Positions 1 through 12,700 of a DNA stretch of 64,000 nucleotides are shown here, piece after piece. Every line of letters starts with the position of its first letter. Within the stretch, counting starts at the first letter, position 1. The position numbers were made by a program, and so were the translations under genes. Source of the stretch: Nymphaea colorata (Eukaryota; Streptophyta; Magnoliopsida; Nymphaeales; Nymphaeaceae); assembly GCF_008831285.2 (NCBI RefSeq), contig NC_045143.1, positions 14,905,151 through 14,969,150 of the forward strand, in the 5' to 3' direction. The notes under the pieces are model-generated. The model saw only the letters and a program-made list of their open reading frames with translations. It did no database searches and was not told the DNA's origin.

Positions 1-517
1 AAGAATAAAATATAAATTAAAAAGCTAGAGAAAAACATGGCATTTTATTTTTACCACTGTAACAAAAATAAAACTTAAAGAAAATTTAACATGAATCACA
101 ACTAAAACTAAAAACAGAACAACAGGAAAATAAAAACATAAGAATACAATGCAAAGAGAGAGAGAGTTTACCCAAATAGAGAGCTGACCATGCAGCCGAT
201 GAGGAAGACATAACAGAGAAGCACGTAGCATGGAAAAGAAAACTGCCTGGTTGAAGTGGAGGGAATCAGACTTAAGAAAGGGCGGAGCGGGAATCCGACG
301 CCCAAAAGAGACCAAGAACCAGGAAAATGACAAAACCTCCACCACAGCAATTGCCAACCCGAGAGGAAACCCGAAATTCGAAACCAGACGAAGGTAACCA
401 AACACCTGCTTGGAAACACAATCTCGGAAAAGTCCCTACCAGAGCCAAATTCGCAGAACCTACCTATAAACAGAAACTACATCTGCAGCAATTAATGGCG
501 CCCCCCAAAACAGGAGG

Positions 518-549
<32 letters not shown>

Positions 550-2969
550 TTGAGAGCAGGAAGGAAGCGGGACAGGGGGTTTTACCAAATGAGGAGGGGA
601 GACGACGACTCCACTGAAACCGCCTACATTTGGAGTGGAGCCTACTCGCTTTGGACTTAGAGAAGAGTCGCAGCGTCCCAGCGGAAAGAGAGAGTCGCAG
701 GACGAGGGAGAGAAGATCGTGCGTGCCATATTTGTTATAAATTTAAAAAAAAAACCCAAAAAATGGACGAAAAAGGGCAGGGTGCAGTTTGACCGCATCC
801 GACTCACGTTTGACGCGAGTCGGGAGCGCGTCTAAAAAAGACGATTTTAGTCGGGTGCGGCTGACCGCACTCGACTCTTGTTTGACCACTTTGGGTGCGC
901 ACCGGAGGCGCACCGGCACCCGCATCGCGTCGACGCGGGTGCAAGGGCAAAAAAAACGCACCCTGGTGACATAGTTGAAAACAAGCTTCTGTGTGCTTGT
1001 TAAGCGAACACATGAGGGGGGGCAGAGAGAGAGACAGAGAGAGAGAGAGCACTAGAGTCCTCATTTGTATTTGGTGCTCAAACTTGAGAGCTGTCCTGTC
1101 CAACACAGTAGTGTGACAACTCTCATTAACAAATCAGACTATTATTGCTCTAGCCTGCACTACAAGATCTTAGTTATTCATTCATCTTTTTGATATAATT
1201 TTGCTCTTGTTTTTGCCCACCTCATATATATTATATTTGCATCTATCTATGTTAAATAAAAAACATTATATAAATATATGCATATGTATATACATATATA
1301 CACAATCAGTGCATCAAGACTAGTGTGGTACATGCCCATGCACCCTGCCCCCAAAACTTGTTCTTGTATTGATAAAGAGTAGCAAGCAAATTTATCTCAG
1401 TTTTTCAGCCGAAGCACATCATCTGTTTTTATAGTGCCCTTCATCTCCTTCCTTTTCAATGTTTGGTATATGTTCTTTCTTATGATGTTATGCATGTTGT
1501 ATAAACTGAATGCCCACATATACTTTTAGCAAAAAAGTCCAAGACCATGGATATTTCTCTTTAAAACACATTAAACAAAAGTGAAATTAAGGTATCTAGA
1601 CAGACCTAATATACTAGTTTAGATAATGCAATCGAATATTTTTCTTCCTAACCCTCTCGCTGATATAACAGGGAAAGGACCTAAGCAAATCCAATATGCT
1701 TTGATAATTATATAATATTCCATTTTAGTAGGTCTTTAGCATACATATAGTTTCTCAACTGTGGGCAGAGCGCTCATCTGCACTTAGCAAGGTGCATAAG
1801 TGCAAAAAGATTTTTTATTTTTAAAGTTATTTTCCTTGTAGCCTTGTTATTTTTTGTCTTTCAATGTGTTTTTTTTTTGTTAGTCTATAATTCATTTGAT
1901 AGTGGCTTCTTCATTTGATCCGTAGTAATGATTTTACTCAAGGCTTAGTTATGCTTTTGCATCTTGTTGAGCTCTCTTATGGCTAATGTTGAGGAAACAT
2001 GCCATTTTGGCCAGAAGTTACTGGTGAGATGATAAGACAAGACGTGCTTGTATGTTGTAATGACTTATAAGCTCATTATGTTATATGTCATTGTTTTAGT
2101 TATAGTTGACTATTTTAACACTTCATGTAGATAACCTAATTATTTACTTGTTTTTTTAATTTCTCAAACACAATAACCAAGCAGTGGTGTCTTGTCCCAA
2201 GTATTATGTGGTTTTTGAGAGAAAGACTAGATCATCATACAATACATGAAGTAGAAGACCAACTACTAGTGAGTTGTCATACTTATTTGTATGTTTGTGG
2301 TTGGTCTAGCCTTGTTAAACTTTTGTGTCTATTTTCATGTCGATATATGACAACAATAACCCCAATAATTGAATATTTTGAACTATTTGAATTTTGATAT
2401 TTTGTGATTTTATTTGATACTATTGAATATTTGAACGGTCAGGAATGCTACTGTTTATCTTTTAGATAAATCAGTTTGCAAGAGTTGATTTTGCTATATG
2501 GGTATTTTATGTATTGTTTTGTTTTACACGATCTTGTTTAATGTGTTGATTTGGATATAATAGGTTCCTGTTATGAATTTTGTAACGGTGTTGATATAAC
2601 ACATTTTTGTGTTATTAATTGCATACATGATAATAATATAATAATTTGTATGATGTTTCTAAAAACAAAGAGTAGAACAAACAATATAAAAGAACAAAGT
2701 GATATTGTCATCAAACCACACACAAAACGAATGTAGTTGACCATAAATACACAAACACTAAACATAACAAAAAGAATGAACAAAACAAAAAACAAATGCC
2801 AGACGGAATGAATAGAATAAATACATGTAAAACAAATGTTGGACAAAACAAACATAGTGTTGTACACCCAAAACCATCAAATTATGGACAAAAATCATCA
2901 TTGTCCATTAAAACAAGCCAATGGTGTTGTTGCAGATCAACTATCCCTGGCCCGGCCAGGCGAGCATTA
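1..2969. other. unassigned intergenic stretch
   Basis: I see no convincing gene here. 1-1000 has mixed composition: a GA microsatellite at about 524-549 and a GC-rich patch at about 780-960 with repeated GACCGCA/CGACTC-type words and short inverted segments, possibly an old DNA-transposon remnant. 1000-2969 is AT-rich with only short chance open frames. No transposase, reverse transcriptase or conserved motif was recognised on either strand. Confidence 0.5.
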
Positions 2970-4765
2970 TAGGATGTTTGTGCAACAAGCTTTGGCATTG
3001 CTCAGGAAGCAAGTGAGATCCAATCGAACCTCGAGTCAAGTAGAAAGCAATGCACGTGGAATGTGCAACACGGTGGTGTAATGATGAACCACATCAGTGC
3101 AACATGGTCGGCAGTCCCTTTAAAAGATGCAGTCTCATCGGTAAGTTTCCCACTTGTAGCATTAGGCTGCACACGGGGGGATGCGTATGGTAGTGAGGGG
3201 GCAAGCAAGTGAAAGCTCATCGTCGGGTAGGCGATGGTCGGTTGCTTTGCTTAATGACATCTAGTTGGTAACTGGCTTTGGCTCAAGGGCTTCTTTCAAA
3301 TGGAAGTCTTCCCCTACCCAGATTTCGTATGGAGGTAGATAGGTGTTTGGAGGAATGACTGTGTTCTGACAGGGCCTCGTGGTCATGGCTTGCTGATGGC
3401 CTACTGTCGGATAATCCTGAGTGATGGTTTGTCCAGTGCCTGACAATCCTCATCTAGTCCATGGTTTGAAAGATTGATGAATGCTTCCGCTACATGAGGG
3501 GCTGTTTGATGGCCTGAAAATCTGGAATTGGAAATATATTTGTAGAAATATATTTCCTGGAAGAATGGAATGAAAAAAATCTTTCTGATTCCCATTTTGA
3601 TGTGTGTGTGATGACTGAGAAATAAAAAATTTATTTCTCAGTTTGATGAAAAAGAAACATATTTCCAGATTTTTTAGAAAAGGAAGATTGATCTAGCATA
3701 TAAACAACAATAACAAGCAAAAGCATAGACGCATGTGGTAAAATTCAAACATCACGTGGTAAAATTTTAAAACACAATATGATAAGTTTTGTTTGCATTA
3801 ACTTTTCAGCTTACTTTCTAAATGAAGAATGCTACCTGAATTCAAAAACAGTTAAACACTAACACAAAATCACTTGGGTTTAGTACACACCAGCAGCCAC
3901 GTTTTCATTTGACAGGTCAAGGAAAATGAAACTAATCTAATAGATACAAATATAAAAAGGCCTACAGCTGCCTAGGAAAAAGTTTAGGAATGTATCACTT
4001 ACAAAATTTAAGCAGTAATCCTTAGCAGTGAGAAATGGGAAAATGATGAACCAGTAAACACAATCTGTAAGCACCATAGCTCCGGCACTTGTCTGTCAAA
4101 ACCAACAACAAGATCAAAGTACTTACAAGATTGATGCAAAACAAAGAAAGAAATACACAGACATATACTATAAAAAAATACAAGTCATTTTAAGTACAGA
4201 AGCCAATCATTCTAGAATGAGTAACTTTTTGTCTCTACTTTTTTTTTCAAGTCTACAAATACATACCTGAAATAAAATTTGAAAGATATGGCCCCAAATC
4301 CCAGCTTTTTCATGAACATATATTCCTCTATAGTGTCTCTTTCATTATCTACTTTCATATGGTCAGCATTATCACAACCTAATTTTTTCAGGCCCATATA
4401 GCAGCCATACATGGATAATAAGGAACCGATCTACAAAACAAATTGAGCATATAAGAAAGAAATTATTGTCTCTGATCGCCACAAAGAATGATGACAACCT
4501 GTATAAATTGACATCTGTGACATACCCCAAAATATATCGTTAGTAAGGTGAATGTCCACCTATTTAGTAGCAAGTAGATGTACAACACAAAGTTACCATA
4601 TGCAATGCAGCTTTCAGACTCTATAAGCCACTAAGGTTCAAGCAGGATATGTCTGAAAAGAGAAGCTATAAAAGATATCCCATACTGAAAGTTTCAAGGT
4701 AAATATTTGAACATAGCAAGCAGATAAATTAAACGATAAGCTGCATGTTGACAAAAGATATTATG

Positions 4766-4969
4766 AATGATATGATGCAACATAATTGGGAGTCTTCTTT
4801 CACAAAATTGGAATCAGGGGTTCTAGTGTTAGTAGGTAATTCCATTGTCGAGATAAAGAGGCTTCCAAATGATATGGTACAACATAATTGGGAATCTTCT
4901 TTCACAGAATTGGCATCAGGGGTTCTAGTATCGGTAGGTGATTCCAATTGAATAAAGAGGCTTTCAAAT
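4766..4969. repeat. 102-bp tandem duplication inside the Harbinger-like element
   Basis: Two adjacent copies of about 102 bp start at 4766 and 4868. Each contains CAACATAATTGGGA.TCTTC, a GGGGTTCTAGT stretch and AATAAAGAGGCTT-type sequence. They differ by scattered substitutions, so the duplication is not recent. Confidence 0.8.
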
Positions 4970-5956
4970 TATTGCAGCCTTAATACAGTCCAACATCATG
5001 TGGTGAACTTCAAGTGCAGATGTTTGCTATTCCCTCTAGGATTTATCAGCACTACACTATGAATGAACTTACTGAGTGTAGAAGTAGAACATGTGAGCAA
5101 CTCTGATTTACTTCCACCAAATAGACACCCCACAAACCAATCAAACCACGACTGCCAATGATTAAACCAATGTCTGGTCTCTAGAATGGGGAACTCTAGA
5201 ACATTGCCACCACCGACACAAGTTGCCTCAATCAAGCAAAGCTGATAAATGGGTAAATGAAAATTGTACTCAGTTTAGAGAATAATAAATTTTAATGCAA
5301 AATATAGCAAAACAAGCAACCCCGGTTTTGTTTCCCTGGTATCATCTTATCCTCCAGCTCGAGTTTCCTCAAAGAAACCATAGAAAAAGAGTTTTTCCAA
5401 AAGGTGGTGCTCACCTGATCAAAGGCAGGCAAGTTGGCCTGGTGTAAAACGAGATGCTTTCCTTCTTTTCATGCTAAAGCTAATCCTTTAACTGAAAGCC
5501 TGGAATTCTCAATCTGACAGTATTCCAGAAGCAAAAGATAATCGAACCTTGCACAAATAAGAAGCGATTTTAGACAACAAGCCTCGACATATAATCGAAA
5601 AGTTTCAGGATCTCTGAACTTTTCCCGAGGGGAGCAAGAGAGCGAGAGGGTGACAATTTTGTCTACCACTGCCAACTTGATTCAGACAAGCATCACAAAC
5701 ACAATTGGGTACATTGGAATCTTGATCGGGAAAAAAAATTGGGTACCTTCTTCAGACATCAATTATTCATCAAAGTGAGCAAATGATAACGAAAAAAAAT
5801 GAGGGGAAGGGGCATTTACGAGTATCCTTTATTCTTGAGCTCCCTCACCACATTAAGGAGACTCTTTTCCTTGAACGACTTCAACGCCAACCTCAACACA
5901 GAAGCCACTGCACAAACGAGAGAGGAAGAGATGGAAGACTTGTTCTTCAGCAAGGG

Positions 5957-6096
5957 TGAGAGAGACGATGAGGGGAGCAGGAGAGTGAGAGGGTGAGATA
6001 GACGATGAGGGGAGCAGGAGAGTGAGAGGGAGAGAGAGACAACGAGGGGAGCATGAGAAGAGAGATGATGAGGGGAGCAGGAGAATGAGAGGGCGA
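5957..6096. repeat. short GA-rich tandem repeat, about four units
   Basis: Imperfect units of about 35-40 bp repeat the words GATGAGGGGAGCAGGAGA and TGAGAGGG just inside the right end of the Harbinger-like element. It is subterminal and could be a binding-site array or simple slippage. Confidence 0.7.
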
Positions 6097-7740
6097 GAGG
6101 TTTTCGTGCATAGGCAGGAGGGAGGTGACCAAGGGAGGCAGCAGTGACAAGAGGGAGGCGATGCGTGGGTGCCCTAATGGGCAAAAAAATTTACCCAGAA
6201 ATATGTTTCCACCCCTCGGGGTGGAAACATATTTTTGAAAAAAAAAATTGATTTCGGCATTAACGGTAAAATTTTTTTTCCATGTTTGATGGCACGGAAA
6301 AAACTTAAAAATTTGATTTTTCTTTTTCTCAACTACAGTGGATTTCCAGCCCATCAAACGGGCCCTTAAGGTTGAGCTAGGCTAGCTGAGGGCTTATGGA
6401 CACCCTCAACGCCGTACTGGCCAAATAGGCATGAAAAACTCAGCCCATGACACATTAGTATTAGAGCAGAACGATTTCTCTAAAAGAACTGGAAAGACAA
6501 GAATGATGTGAGAATGAGTTCAAAAAGACAAAAAGAACATGACATTTTGATGCAAAGATACATTCAACAAGTTGTTCTGAAGGCCATGGAGATAACACAT
6601 TTCAAAGATGGGAGATAATACATTTCAAAGATGGTATCTCAGTGTCATGAGGAGAAGGCCATGGATGTGCAACTTGCTGATGCAGATAGGTTGAGAAGCC
6701 CAACGTGCAAAATGATTGTCTAAGAGGGCATGAGCTCTTGGTGTTGACATTGATAACAAAAATGAACATGTCATGATACTCAAAAGGTGAGTATTGTTTG
6801 GTGACACATCTTGAAAATTTGATACTTAATGGTGGCCAGATATGTTATTATTAAAAGCGATAGGCCCAAAGTTGGACTAGAAGCAATACACCCAATAAGG
6901 CAAGTAGCTGTGATGTGGCGGGTGTGTCAATCAATGGATGTTGGCATAATTGAAAGAAATGAAAGGGATGACTACAAATTTTTTTACATAGGCAGCAGGT
7001 CGACGTGGGCGTCGATGATTTGGTGTGCAACTAGCTTCGGCATTGCTCAGAAAGCAAATGAGATCCAATCAGACATTAAGTCAAGTGTAAAGCAATGCAA
7101 GTGAAACGTACAATGGTGGTGCAAGGACGAAGCATATCAGTGAAACATGGTTGGCAATTCCTTCGAAAGGTGCAGTCCCGTCAGTAAGCTTCCCACACGT
7201 AGAGTAAGGCTGCACATTGGGAGTGCATGTGGGTTAGCGTTAATTCTCCTATCCACAACCGCGTATGGTAGTGGGAAGCGGGGGGGGGGGGGAGTGAAAG
7301 TTCATCATCGAGTAAAGCGATAGTCAGTCCCCTTATTTAATGACATCTAGTCGGTAACTAGATTCAGCTAGAGACTTCTTCCAAAGGGAAGTCTTCCTAT
7401 CTAGATTTCATATGGAGATATATATGCGATGGGAGGAATGACTGTGTTCAAACAAAACCTCATAGCCACGGCTTGTTGATGACTTACTGTGGGATAATAG
7501 TTGATGATAAGTGCCTGACACTCTTTCTCTAGTCCAAGGTCTGAATGATTGAAGAATGCGTATGCTACCTTAAAGTTGAACTAGGTTTGTTGAGTGCTTA
7601 TGGAAACCCTCAGCACCACGCAGGCTAGATAGGTCAGAAAAAGTCAAAACGTGACAGGTGTGGTGAAAAAATGTCGTGTCTGTGTTGTGTGGGACAACAA
7701 TCAAACAACCTCTAAACTACATTTAAGACATCTAACCTAA

Positions 7741-8073
7741 GGCTGGGCACAGGCTTGGGCCGCCACCAAGTACCCGGTACTTGACCCGACTCGGGCCCAA
7801 GCCCGATGGGCCAGATAAGCCTGATTTGTGCCCAATAATTGTTTTTTTAAAATTTTTATTAATTTATATATATATTTATGATATTTTATTACAATTAATT
7901 ATATTTATATATTATTTTATATTTAAAAATATATTTTTTAATTTAATAGGACAGGTTTTTACGAGTCGGGCTGAACCCAGACCCGATTTTTGGTTGTGGG
8001 ACCAGCCCGAAGCAGACTCGTTATCGGGCCCGCCTTTAGGCCCCACATGACATCGGGCTGGGCCCACGGATTG
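7741..8073. mobile_element. small GC-ended, AT-cored element beside the F-box promoter
   Basis: GC-rich flanks full of GGGCCC, GCCCGA and TCGGGC words surround an AT-rich core (about 7840-7945). The outer ends TGGGCACAGGCTTGGG and, in reverse, TGGGCCCAGCCCGA are weakly inverted. The plan matches the clearer 268-bp element at 35022-35289. It ends about 120 bp before the F-box start codon, so it probably contributes to or interrupts the proximal promoter. Limits are approximate and no target duplication is clear. Confidence 0.4.
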
Positions 8074-8145
8074 TATTCAAATTCCATGCCCGAACCCATG
8101 ACCGGCCAGTTCCCCAAGCTCCCCTCCGGGCCCGCCCGGCCCGTG

Positions 8146-8194
8146 CGCACTCCCTCCCTCCCTCTCTCTCTCTCGCGCGCGTCCGTCGTTTGCC
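8146..8194 (+). promoter_or_regulatory. pyrimidine-rich 5' leader of SKIP17
   Basis: A TCCC/CT run followed by CGCGCG lies directly before the ATG at 8195. Pyrimidine patches of this kind are common in plant core promoters and 5' leaders. I see no clear TATA box between the upstream GC-rich element and the start codon, so the exact transcription start is unknown. Confidence 0.45.
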
Positions 8195-8467
8195 ATGGAG
8201 CCGCTCGAACCCCGGATTTCCTCGCGATTCGCGGAGGCGGACCTGATTCTGGAGGCGCTTCTGGGCCTTTCAGACCCCGGCGTCATCGAGCTTTCCCTCG
8301 AGCGCCTCATTGACCGAGTGGCGGGACACTCGGAGCGGAGCGAGATGACTGAGAGGACGATGTCTCTTGGCCTTAGGATCCATGAGGCAGCCAGACGGTT
8401 GGCCAGGAAGCAAGCGTCCACCCACAACTCCATCGCTTGGTCTCTCCCGTACGATCTCACCGTCAGA
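8195..8467 (+). CDS. SKIP17: SKIP17 exon 1
   Basis: Encodes residues 1-91: an arginine- and glutamate-rich N-terminal region with the conserved IELSLERLID motif, then LPYDL, the first part of the F-box. The donor AGA|GTGAGT leaves phase 0. Confidence 0.9.
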
Positions 8468-9708
8468 GTGAGTTCCTCCTCCTTTAATTGGTATTTCCAT
8501 CTAAGTGATCCAAAGTTAGGCTTTGTTTTAGTTATCAATTGAGAAAACCGCAGTTTTCCTAGTCGCATTATGGGATAATTGGACGTGTGCTTACTTTGGA
8601 GATTTCTTTTCACCTTTTGGGGACTCGGAAATTCCTCCCGCTTCTGGATATTGATTGATTGGAAAAAGAAAAAAAAAAGCTTCGCTTGGGTTCTCATGAT
8701 AGGCCTGTTGTCGTTTAGATAAGCATAACGCAAAAAATTCTTTTCTTAGCTAGACGTGGTTTATCCTTAGGGCAATAGTTTTCATTTCAGAACGATGCTG
8801 ACCCTTTCTCTAATTTGTCACATTGACACGGACTGCAGAACTTGTTTCTTATATTAAGTATGTTTCTTCTTTTGTCATTGCTGATGTTCCATTTTTGGAT
8901 TTTTCCTTTTTCCTTCTGTTCGGGCAATATGGGCTGAGAAAGTCGCTCTGTTTAGTTACTTCATGGATCTCGATGATCTATCTTAGTAGAAATTAATTCT
9001 TCTATCGTCAAGACGCTTTGATGAGCCAGGCTAGGTCTATTAGCTACCTAAAGGGACGTTGCATGTAATTAGAAAATTTGCCATTTTGGATATAACAGAT
9101 TGTATATCAGCTACGTTTACTTCCTATCGTGGTCGATAGAATTTTCTTTTTATACACGTTAGGTACACGTGCCAGCTCACGTTGGCGACCGTTATAGATA
9201 AACATGTGAAAAATACACTATTAACCGTATCATTTTTATTGAAGAATGCTGGTATTAACAATTACAAAAAATAGCTGGGAAACAAAGATGACTTGCTTGT
9301 AGCTTGGCTCATGCGGGGACTGCAAAGAGCTCGTTGCTCATAGAATCACCTTGAAATAGGTGCTTATTTGGCTCAAGTTCTAACCATATTTTGTAGCATG
9401 GACCCAATGTCATCCAACCTTTTGAAGTGCTCGCATTTGCAAACAAATGAATCCAGAATTGAAATTTTATTTCTTTATGTGCATGATCTTTTCTGGTTTT
9501 CCAAAGGCGACCCAATGTTGAATATGTTAAACTTGTCTTATGACGAACTCCACTAATTTGTAGATGCCATATGTGGACAAATCTCATTGTCATGACTTTG
9601 AGTGCTACATTGTATGTTAATAAGATTGGGCCCTTCAAGAAAGGCAGATGGAAAGAGAAATCTTCCTCATCTAACTCGTACTGTACACCCAAAACCAATT
9701 GTGTCTCT

Positions 9709-9741
<33 letters not shown>

Positions 9742-12700
9742 CATAATTTGGCTCAAGTTCTAACCATATTTTGTAGCATGGACCCAATGTCATCCAACCT
9801 TTTGAAGTGCTCGCATTTGCAAACAAATGAATCCAGAATTGAAATTTTATTTCTTTATGTGCATGATCTCTTCTGGTTTTTCAAAGGCGACCCAATGTTG
9901 AATATGTTAAACTTGTCTTATGACGAACTCCACTAATTTGTAGATGCCATATGTGGACAAATCTCATTGTCATGACTTTGAGTGCTACATTGTATGTTAA
10001 TAAGATTGGGCCCTTCAAGAAAGGCAGATGGAAAGAGAAATCTTCCTCATCTAACTCGTACTGTACACCCAAAACCAATTGTGTCTCTCAGCAAAAAAAA
10101 AAAAAAAAAAAAAGAAATAATGGAAGGGCTAACTCTCACTTGTGATGAAACATGGTCCAAAGCCTACAAGAGCAAACCTTTCCACGTCTACTTAGTCCAA
10201 ACTCCAAAGTGATGAGGAAAGTTATGACAACTCCCTTGAAGATAGTGATGAGGCAAAAGATGGTAATAAGGAAATTGTTGAGGTGATATACCATATTTTG
10301 GCTAGACTCCTTTACTCCCTGTATCTAGTTCCATGTGGGTTAAGGCCAACATTGAGGGAAAACCGCTGGTGGTTCTATTAATGATAATGGTTCATGTTCA
10401 CCAATTTGTGAGTGAGGGAATTGCCAAAACGATGGGTGAAAGAATACCCTTCCTTTCAGGTCATGGTAGGGGATGGGTTCTAGCTTCATTGCCATTTCAT
10501 GTGTTATGATGTTGAGTTTAGGATACAAGGAGCTAAATATGTGCTTGACTTATTCATATCCTTCATTCTTGGGGTGTGGGCGTGCATTCTCACATATCCT
10601 TTTCACACTTCGAAAGATACAACCTAAGTCTGTACTATAGAAAGCAAACCATGTAGGTGTCATCTACTAGGCTTTCCTAATCATCCAACCATCTAATATG
10701 TGTAAGGTGCAGGTGAGAGCAAAATGGAACTTGCTATACCCTTGACCAAGTAAACGACATTTCACTTCATATGCACTTAAGCAGGTAATAATTGTTTCAC
10801 GTTATACAGAATATGAACTTTTAAGCAGTAACTTTTGTGTGAACATTTGTGGTATTTGTGTGTGGTTTTTTTTTTTTTTTTGTGGAGGGGAATGTCGGGA
10901 AGGGAGGTGCAGGGCAGATGGTGGTTGTGGCAAATGCCAGTTGATGGTGACTGTGGTAGTTTGCAGGTGAAAGAGCGGATGGATGGGCTCTTGTGTGCCT
11001 AGAAATTTCTTTCTTCTATTTCTCTCTTTTTTTTTTCTGAATATAGAGATATGTTATCACATGGATACTTCTGATCATTTTCACAAATATCGTTCTTAGG
11101 TTTTTACAGGTGAGGTTTTTTATTTTGAGTATTTTTTTTGGGTGAAGTTATTTTTGTCAGGAAAATCTCAAAAAAATGGGAAAAATAGAAAACATCTAAA
11201 AAGTTGGTAAAAACAAAATAAATGAGAAAATAGACACTAGAAAGACTAGGTAAAATGTTAAAAATAATGTCTTCATGGTGATAAATAAATTAATTTAAGT
11301 TTGATATGAATTTATGATGATTTTGATGTAAAAAATGAGGAAAATAAAAAAATGGAACAATAAATATATTTTTCATGTTTTTTTTTTAAAAAATAACACA
11401 TTTTTTGGTTTTTTCCATTTTTTGTCATTACTATCGCAATATTTTTGAAAATATCATGATATCTATGATAATGCTTCTGATCTTTACCTTTTCATCAAAC
11501 ACAGAAACAACTAGATTTATGTGTGATTTTGTGCCACACTTGTGGGTTTTTTTTTGGTTTTTTTGTCAGGATTTCTGAATTTCTTTTTTTATCAAAATAA
11601 TTTTGGTTTCTGTTATGCTCAAGGTGTTCTCTATGCTTGACACGCGAAGTGTTTGCCGTGCTGCAGCAACCTGTTCAATGTTCAATAAGTGCGCTATGGA
11701 CTCATTATGCTACCAGTATATTGATTTAACATCTGCAGAAACAAAAGTGAATAACTCAGTTGTGTTTGCAATGGTCCAGCGCGCTGCAAAAAACCTGCAG
11801 TAAGATTCTTCCTGCCTAACTAGTTCTGTTTGTTTTTGGTTAGAAGAGTGAGCTCCAACTTTGTACATTGTACATACAAGGAAAAAGATGTCTTTTTGGT
11901 TCCTTAATTGAACCTCCAAGTGTATACAAGTGTGCACTTATTTGATGATTGATTAGATCTGAAAGAGAGTTGTGTGTGCAAGAGCAATGCAAAACCTCAA
12001 TTATTTTGCTGTCAATTTGGACTCTTCAGGGACATGCAATCGAATCTGACTTTGATTCATTCGCAAGCTATACTTCAATGCACATGTTTATATATGATAG
12101 TTTTTTGCATGATAAGCAAAACTTGTAGCAACGTTATTCATGCATAATACTGTTCCATATGAGCTATGTAATCAGAAGTGCGCGTAGGTGATATTTTCAC
12201 ATGGAAAAATGAAAATAATAATAATAAAACAGTAAAAAAATTTAGAATTTAAGAGTTTGCTACTAAGTCTTTACATTGAAAATATGGAAAATTTTTTTAT
12301 AAAAAATATTTCATGTTCTTTTGGTTATAAAAACACAAATTTTTGAACTATTTCTGATATTTGTGACTGTAGTATTACCGGGGATAAATCATGCCATGTA
12401 CATGAATAGACAGTTTCAGCATGCACCCTACTAGTGTATGTTAAAAATTGTAGCTTACTACTTAGTGTACATATGTCTTTCCATATGATTCAAGATTTAT
12501 CGATTTCAAGTGAGTCCTAGAATTTCTAGGGCTTTATCGATATTGTATGTGAATCCCTTCTGTAATTAGGGCTCAGATTGACAAATCTGGAAAATCTGAG
12601 TTATTTGGTGAGTTCTGTTAACTGTTTATTTGGGTTTGGTCATTTTTGAGTGTTAGCTTGATTGGAGACACACCGAGGGCTAGATGACTTGTGTTTGATG

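Larger units (their letters stand above)
3498..6365. mobile_element. PIF/Harbinger-like DNA transposon, non-autonomous
   Basis: The ends are inverted repeats: the left begins GGGGCTGTTTGATGG and the right, read in reverse, begins GGGCCCGTTTGATGGG. Similarity extends into the following 10-12 bases. Flanking trinucleotides are TGA (3495-3497) and TTA (6366-6368), which fits a slightly decayed 3-bp TTA duplication typical of PIF/Harbinger. The related repeat copy at 7013-7658 reads through the same point without the insertion. The 2,868-bp element has no recognisable transposase, so it would need a helper. Its interior holds two tandem-repeat blocks and minus-strand exon-like pieces. Confidence 0.65.
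2970..7658 (+). mobile_element. LTR-like direct-repeat element, interrupted by a Harbinger-like insertion
   Basis: Two diverged direct repeats lie in the same orientation. Copy A runs about 2970-3497 and resumes at 6366-6454; copy B runs about 7013-7658. Both carry the same succession of words, for example GCAGTC..TC.GTAAG, TAATGACATCTAGT.GGTAACT and GGAGGAATGACTGTGTTC, and continue with TTAA.GTTGA.CTAGG. A sequence close to the plant initiator-Met primer site (TAGTATTAGAGC, about 6456) follows copy A. This suggests a short non-autonomous LTR retrotransposon with LTRs of roughly 620 bp and an internal part of about 560 bp. Outer ends are approximate and no target duplication was confirmed. 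A segmental duplication is the alternative. Confidence 0.5.
8468..11623. other. SKIP17 intron 1, non-coding remainder
   Basis: This 3,156-bp intron contains the poly(A) duplicate pair. 8468-9365 and 10114-11119 show no gene or recognised transposon. A T-rich run lies at about 10867-10880. The 3' part (11120-11480) is an AT-rich dispersed repeat annotated separately. Confidence 0.6.

Noticed and set aside
25-405. 126-codon minus-strand frame rich in Phe, Leu and Val
   Set aside because: No start context, motif or matching splice structure; composition reflects an A-rich plus strand.
7990-8313. Frame starting upstream of and overlapping SKIP17 exon 1
   Set aside because: It is in a different frame from the conserved F-box protein and crosses the GC-rich element; no family similarity.
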